Of a stretch of 34,172 nt of DNA, positions 29,701 to 34,172 are shown piece by piece. Both the position numbers and the translations under genes were made by a program. The notes under the pieces were generated by a model. It had not been told where the DNA came from. It saw only the letters and a program-made list of their open reading frames with translations, and made no database searches. Source of the DNA: Spirogloea muscicola. Taxonomy: Eukaryota; Streptophyta; Zygnematophyceae; Spirogloeales; Spirogloeaceae. The stretch lies in the NCBI GenBank assembly GCA_009602725.1, contig WELB01000180.1:30612-64783 (forward strand), written 5' to 3'. Positions within the stretch are counted from its first letter, which is position 1. Each line of letters starts with the position of its first letter.

Positions 29701-31019
29701 AGGTGGCGCACCAGCAAGAAGAAGGGCTCGCCCATTGAGAATATGGCAGCTGCCCCCCGCCCTTGTCGCCTGCCGGCGAGCGTGCTTCGATCTCACTGGG
29801 CTGCCGCTGGGCCCTCGGTCACGACGCGAAGCTCGTCTTCCACCCGGCTTGCCGTGCCTTGTCCAACACGCCAGCTCTTGCGTACTGGCCATTCACAGGC
29901 ACCGCTCGCCTGAAACGTGCCGAGCCCCGTCGCCGGTGGCCGATTGTCCGCTTGCTAGTGGCACGGTGCTCGGAAATGACGCGGAAGAGACAGGCGGCTA
30001 TTGATTGTCCACCTCAAGTGGTCAGCCAGCCCACTTCTGACCAGCCCAAACTTCGCGGGCTGCCCACTAAGAGGCCAGCCCCACTTGGAAAAGTGCATCC
30101 CAAACCGTCGCTCCACCGGCGGGGCCCATGCCGCAGGCCCTGCCGCAGACCTTCCATGGCGTTACTTATGCAGACATGTTTCACTCTGCAGAAGATGCAC
30201 GCTTTTGAGACTCCCTTGCTCTGAACTGAGCAGAGCAGCGCCTCCACTCCTAATGCAGTACCCACGGTTCTGTCACAATCTGGGCATCACTCAGGGCATG
30301 ACTTTGCCAAAGTCTTGCTCACCACCCTGATCATGGTGGCACTTGCTGCCATGAATCAGCCAATTGGTAACAGGGCCGAGCTGCGGAGCTCCTCGATCTT
30401 CGGGCTACCTCTATGCGAAGGACAGTATCAGATGCCGCAGGTGGCTTGGGCCCATTACAGCTTCAGCTCCTGCAAAACCTGGATTTCAACCGGGCTCTTC
30501 AACTCCTCCACTGTGCCGTGAGTCATGTTGGAGCTTGCAAGCAATTCCTCGTGATGCCTGCAGCCAGAGTGCACCACGGCTGTCCTTCACAAGCTATGTG
30601 CAGCTAAACATGACAGGACTGGAACTGGTCAAGCTGGGCTTCAGTACTTCCTCTGGTTCCCTCAAGCTACAGGTGACACCATGGCTTTCACAACCTGGCA
30701 GTCACTGACGGATACAACTTAGACTTAAAGACAAAGCTGGGATCGCTGCCCCTGGCCATTCCTTCTGCGAGTTCACAAGTGCTCGTTTGACGCCCAAGCA
30801 TCTGGTCGTTGATGGCCGTACTTTCTCGTATCACAAAGTGCTTTAGTCGGCAGATACTGTTCCAGCGAAGGCAAGGGGGAGAACGGCAGTATGAGAAAAC
30901 TGTATGATTGTCAAAGAAGGTAGAAGAGCTGCAAGATCAAGGGATTCTAATGTGGGAAGATATATACCGCCATCTAATCAACATAGCAAACGAGGCAAAG
31001 CCTTCTAGCGGCAGGCCAT
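29701..31019. other. No recognised gene; possible decayed coding sequence
   Basis: 29701-30110 still shows fragments of the hairpin repeat (ggccagccccacttgg). 30110-30720 has several short plus-strand frames (30315-30521, 30364-30708) without recognisable domains and with frame breaks. The last part is the 3' flank of the GRAS gene. Confidence 0.3.
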
Positions 31020-34000
31020 TCAGCCGCCCTCGCGAGCCACCTGCGCAATGGCGGCGACCTGCGCCGGCTGCGCTGGTCGCCAGGTAGACGCCGCGAGCAG
31101 GCGCTGGCCCCGCCACGTCAGCATGATAAGTTTCTGGTCATCCATGAGGCCGTAGCCCTCTCTGTAGCGCTTGAGCAGCGATTGCATGTTGTCGATCACG
31201 TCTGCGCTCAGAGCGTGCAGCTCAAAGCCTGCCCGCCGCATGCGGTACTGCCAAACACAGGGGTAATATTAATGAACTGAGAGCGTGCCGCTTAACAGGG
31301 ATGCTTCTCATGACTGATGGCAGATGTCCAGCTGACCGACAGGCTCACACCAGAGTGAACCCTTTCAACCAATAGATCTATCAAAACGAGACGCAGAGCA
31401 AGTCACTTGGATTGCCTGGTAACTCCCAACAGCCACTGCACAGCATAGTGACAGGCAGAGATGCTCGAAGTGCTCAGTGAAACACACCTGCCACTTCTGG
31501 TGACGCTCGTGGCGCTCGATGCGCTCGGCGCCCTCGCACGCGACAATGTTAACGATTTTGCGGCCGAGGACGCGCTCCTCAATGAGCACCCGCTCGGTGC
31601 TGTGCCATGGCAGCGATACGTCCAGGCTGTCAAAGAGCGCCGAGAAGTAGTGCAGTGCCTCACGGAATCTCGAGGTGAAGTATGGCAGGTTGTCATCTGA
31701 GTGCTGCGTGCCACAAGTGGCAGAGCCACAAGTGGCAAAGCCATAGCAACGGTTCAGCGGAAGCGAGCATTGCATCCACATATTCAGTAACTGAGTCCTA
31801 AGTACCGTGGACAGAGGGAGGTGCTCAGAGGCAGCCCATGCCTCAACGTCACATCGCCTGATTTCCTTAGCTCGCCTCTGCTGACCTAGAAGGCAGCCCT
31901 GACAAGCTCCACTGATGCAACAACTGACAAAGACACCAACACATGAACTTGTCGCATGCATGCTGCAGGGTGTAAGGGAGTACCTAAAATAAGGGCTCAC
32001 AATTTCGTGTTTTACTATGATAACTTGGGCTTCAGGTGTAGGATCTAAGTAGTAGAAAACCACAATACCAGCTTGTATGCACTTTATGTGATGTGAGCCG
32101 CACCTTGGCAACGTCAAAACCATCTAAAGTTGCCAATGTAAATAGAGGACAGGCAAGCACCTGCTCAACGAGCGTCACGATGCGCGGCTCCATGGCGCGG
32201 ATAAGCTTCAGCACATTGTTACGCGGGCTGCTGTGGCTGGACGTCTCCCCCGGATTAAGCTGGTGCAGGCGCAGCATGCAGTTCACGGCCAGCACCTCGC
32301 TCTTCCGCAGCTCGAACTGCGACAACTGCAGACTGTCAAGGTGCTCAGTGATCGGGCAGAACTCAAATGGCACGCCCATCAGCTTTGCGAAGCTCGTCAG
32401 CCGCCGGCCTGTCTCCTGCAGAGAGCGAAATACGAGTGCAGATCCAGAGCAATTGGGGGGTTAGCTGACGGCTAACAACAACGTCAATGGAGCGCCCAGC
32501 TTATATACTGCTGTGTGACTTAAAACCTTCTCGTCTCAAATTCCAGATAAGTATTACAGATTGGGTAGCGATATTACTGACCTGTATCAGAGGTGCAGGG
32601 GCATGCACGACAGGGGCGCACCTGGAGGCTAGAGGGCTTTAGACCAGTGAGGGGCGCATCAATGCCTGTGATGCGCAGGTTGGGCGGCCCGCCTGGCCGC
32701 ATGGCGAGCGCCTCGATGAGCGTTGGCCACTGCGTGCCATGCGTGATGCCAAAGTCGACAATGTGCACTCGCGGCTCATTCTCGAACACCTCCAGGATCG
32801 CGCCATTGGCAGCCACGTGGCCAAAGTTGGCATACGGACAGGCCTCCAAGAAGGCCAGCAGCGCCTGCAGCATGTCCTTGCTCGCTGGCCCCGGCTCCTG
32901 GCCGGCGTTGCTCTGCAGAGCCTGAAAGTGGCAGGCAAGGGCAGAGAGTCAGAATCAGCGGAACGTGTTTCGCGGGCTGGATATCATTCACAGCACTTGG
33001 ACTGTCAGTGCATGACACGCTCACAAGCCAACATAGCAAGTAGCATGCTCCACCTGACACCTCTATGGCGGGAAGCCGAGCCAGCCATCAATGGTGAGAA
33101 GGACTTGCAGTGGCAGCGCAGAGGCAGCGGCATCTGTGGCGATGCGCAGGCACCTGATAGATGGCGGCACCGGTGCCGACTATGCGCGCGGCGAGGCCCT
33201 CGAGGAAGTAGTAAGCCATGCGCTGGGAGGCGGTGCCGTGTGGGGAGACCATGGAGTTGAGCGCCTGCATGATGCTGTGCGCGGCGGTGAGGTCGGCGCG
33301 GTCGATGGCCTCCGCGCAGTTGATGAGCAGCTGCTCCAGCTGCGAGCTGACGGGCCGCACAGGGCCGCCGCCGTCCAGTGCGCCGCCGCCGCCGGCGGCA
33401 CCGCCACCTGCGGCGGCGCCGGGTAGGCCCTCCAGGTCCGGCAGCGGCGGTATCTTCAGCGCCGGCTCTCCGCCGCTGCCGCCCCTCCCTGCTGTTTGCT
33501 GCTTCTGCTGCGAGGTCGGGCTGTAGCTGCCGGCAGCCCTGCCGCCGTTGCTGGCGCTGGCCACGAGGCCATAGTGCTGCGGCACAGCAGGCAGGTCGCC
33601 CCCGTTGATGGCGAGCCGCTGCATGGCCTGCACCTGTGGCGAGATGGGGGGCGACTGCGACGGCGACGTGTACGGCGACCGCTTCGGCTGGTGCTGGGGC
33701 AGAGACCGCTGCTGCTGCAGCTGCTGCTGCGGCGGCGGCGATGGCGCCTTGCTGGTACGCACGGGGGGCAGCCGCGGCGGCGACGAGGCCGGCGGCAGCT
33801 GGTACACCGCAGCCTGCTGGTGCAGGAACTGCTGGTGCTGCTGCTGCAGCGCCGCTGCTGCAGCCGCCGCAGTGTCGTCCTGCGAGGGTTGTCCGCCAAG
33901 GTACGACGGCGGCTGCGGCTGGTAGTGCTGCGGCTGCGGCGGCAGCGGCTTGTGGGACATGGCCTGCCTGCTTTGCAGCTGAGCGAGGACGTCCGGCGGC

Positions 34001-34172
34001 ACCTGAGACACCGACGGCTGCGGCAGGACGGCGGAGGCGAGGTAGCTGGCGGAAGACGAGGACGAGACGGCGCCGCCGGTCGTGGCGAGCTGCTGCAGCT
34101 CCAGCTGCAGCTGATCGGGCGCCGCGAACGGCGAGTAGCCGCCGCCGACGCTGCCGCCGCCGCTGCCGCCGC
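31020..34172 (-). CDS. GRAS-family transcriptional regulator (LISCL/PAT1-like), N-terminus outside window
   Basis: Putative nuclear transcription regulator. Reverse-strand exons: 33154->34172, 32622-32921, 32161-32415, 31488-31703, 31020-31247 (TGA), all phase 0, about 671 residues visible. A long disordered Gln/Pro/Ala/Gly-rich N-terminal region comes first. The GRAS domain then runs to the end: leucine-rich region I (LEQLLINCAEAIDRADLTAA, YYFLEGLAARIVGTG), VHIID-type motif VHIVDFGITHGTQWPTLIEA with RPGGPPNLRITGID, ETGRRLTSFAKLMGVPFEF, PFYRE-like region SRFREALHYFSALFDSLD, SAW-type end (AGFELH, WRGQRLLAASTW). RPGGPP and ETGRRL place it nearest the LISCL or PAT1 groups. The exon 4 acceptor (31704) was chosen because it keeps phase. 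The frame remains open at the window edge. Confidence 0.93.

Overview
Intron-dense nuclear DNA of a green plant-lineage organism, most likely a streptophyte alga (a zygnematophyte or near relative). I infer this from the gene set: a LISCL-like GRAS regulator (GRAS proteins are typical of land plants and some streptophyte algae), a MAX1/CYP711-like P450, an RCD1/SRO-type PARP domain, plant-type AOX, ALY/REF, a half-size ABCG and a plant-type Sec14 protein. (GGC)n/(GCC)n tracts are common inside genes. There is a 323-base assembly gap at 18186-18508 and one N at 28780. No bacterial, viral, CRISPR or rRNA features were seen.

Layout. 1-2334 (+): 5'-truncated mitochondrial alternative oxidase, 6 exons. 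2335-5270: AOX 3' flank, then dispersed repeats and unrecognised sequence. 5271-5420 (+): a 49-codon gene resembling the complex III assembly factor BRAWNIN/UQCC6. 6344-8280 (-): complete 5-exon CRAL-TRIO (Sec14-like) gene, with a duplicated G-box-bearing 42-bp repeat upstream. 8998-12600: about 3.5 kb of nested dispersed repeats. 12769-16330 (+): complete 9-exon CYP711-like P450. 17009-18537 (-): ALY/REF mRNA export factor, interrupted by the gap. 19102-21725 (-): ankyrin-WWE-PARP protein with its N-terminus unresolved. 22361-23060: more copies of the repeat. 23847-28344 (-): complete 13-exon ABCG half-transporter. 29396-29700: inverted repeat copy. 31020-34172 (-): GRAS regulator, N-terminus beyond the window.

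These are independent eukaryotic genes and not an operon. Two relate to the mitochondrial electron transport chain (AOX and the BRAWNIN-like protein). The P450 and ALY converge on 16331-17008. ALY and PARP lie head-to-tail. All splice junctions were inferred by eye from GT-AG signals, reading-frame phase and family conservation. For the P450, CRAL-TRIO and ABCG genes the chosen exons give an uninterrupted frame of the expected length (561, 302 and 742 residues).

The most unusual feature is a dispersed repeat family, seen at least eight times. It carries a short conserved peptide with RAGRAL and a C-terminal SDL(R/Y/F)(L/V)L(T/S)RGY, usually followed by a stop. Its sequence resembles a mitochondrial presequence. 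It is surrounded by GGCTGG...CCAGCC hairpin modules and, in places, a tRNA-like A-box motif.
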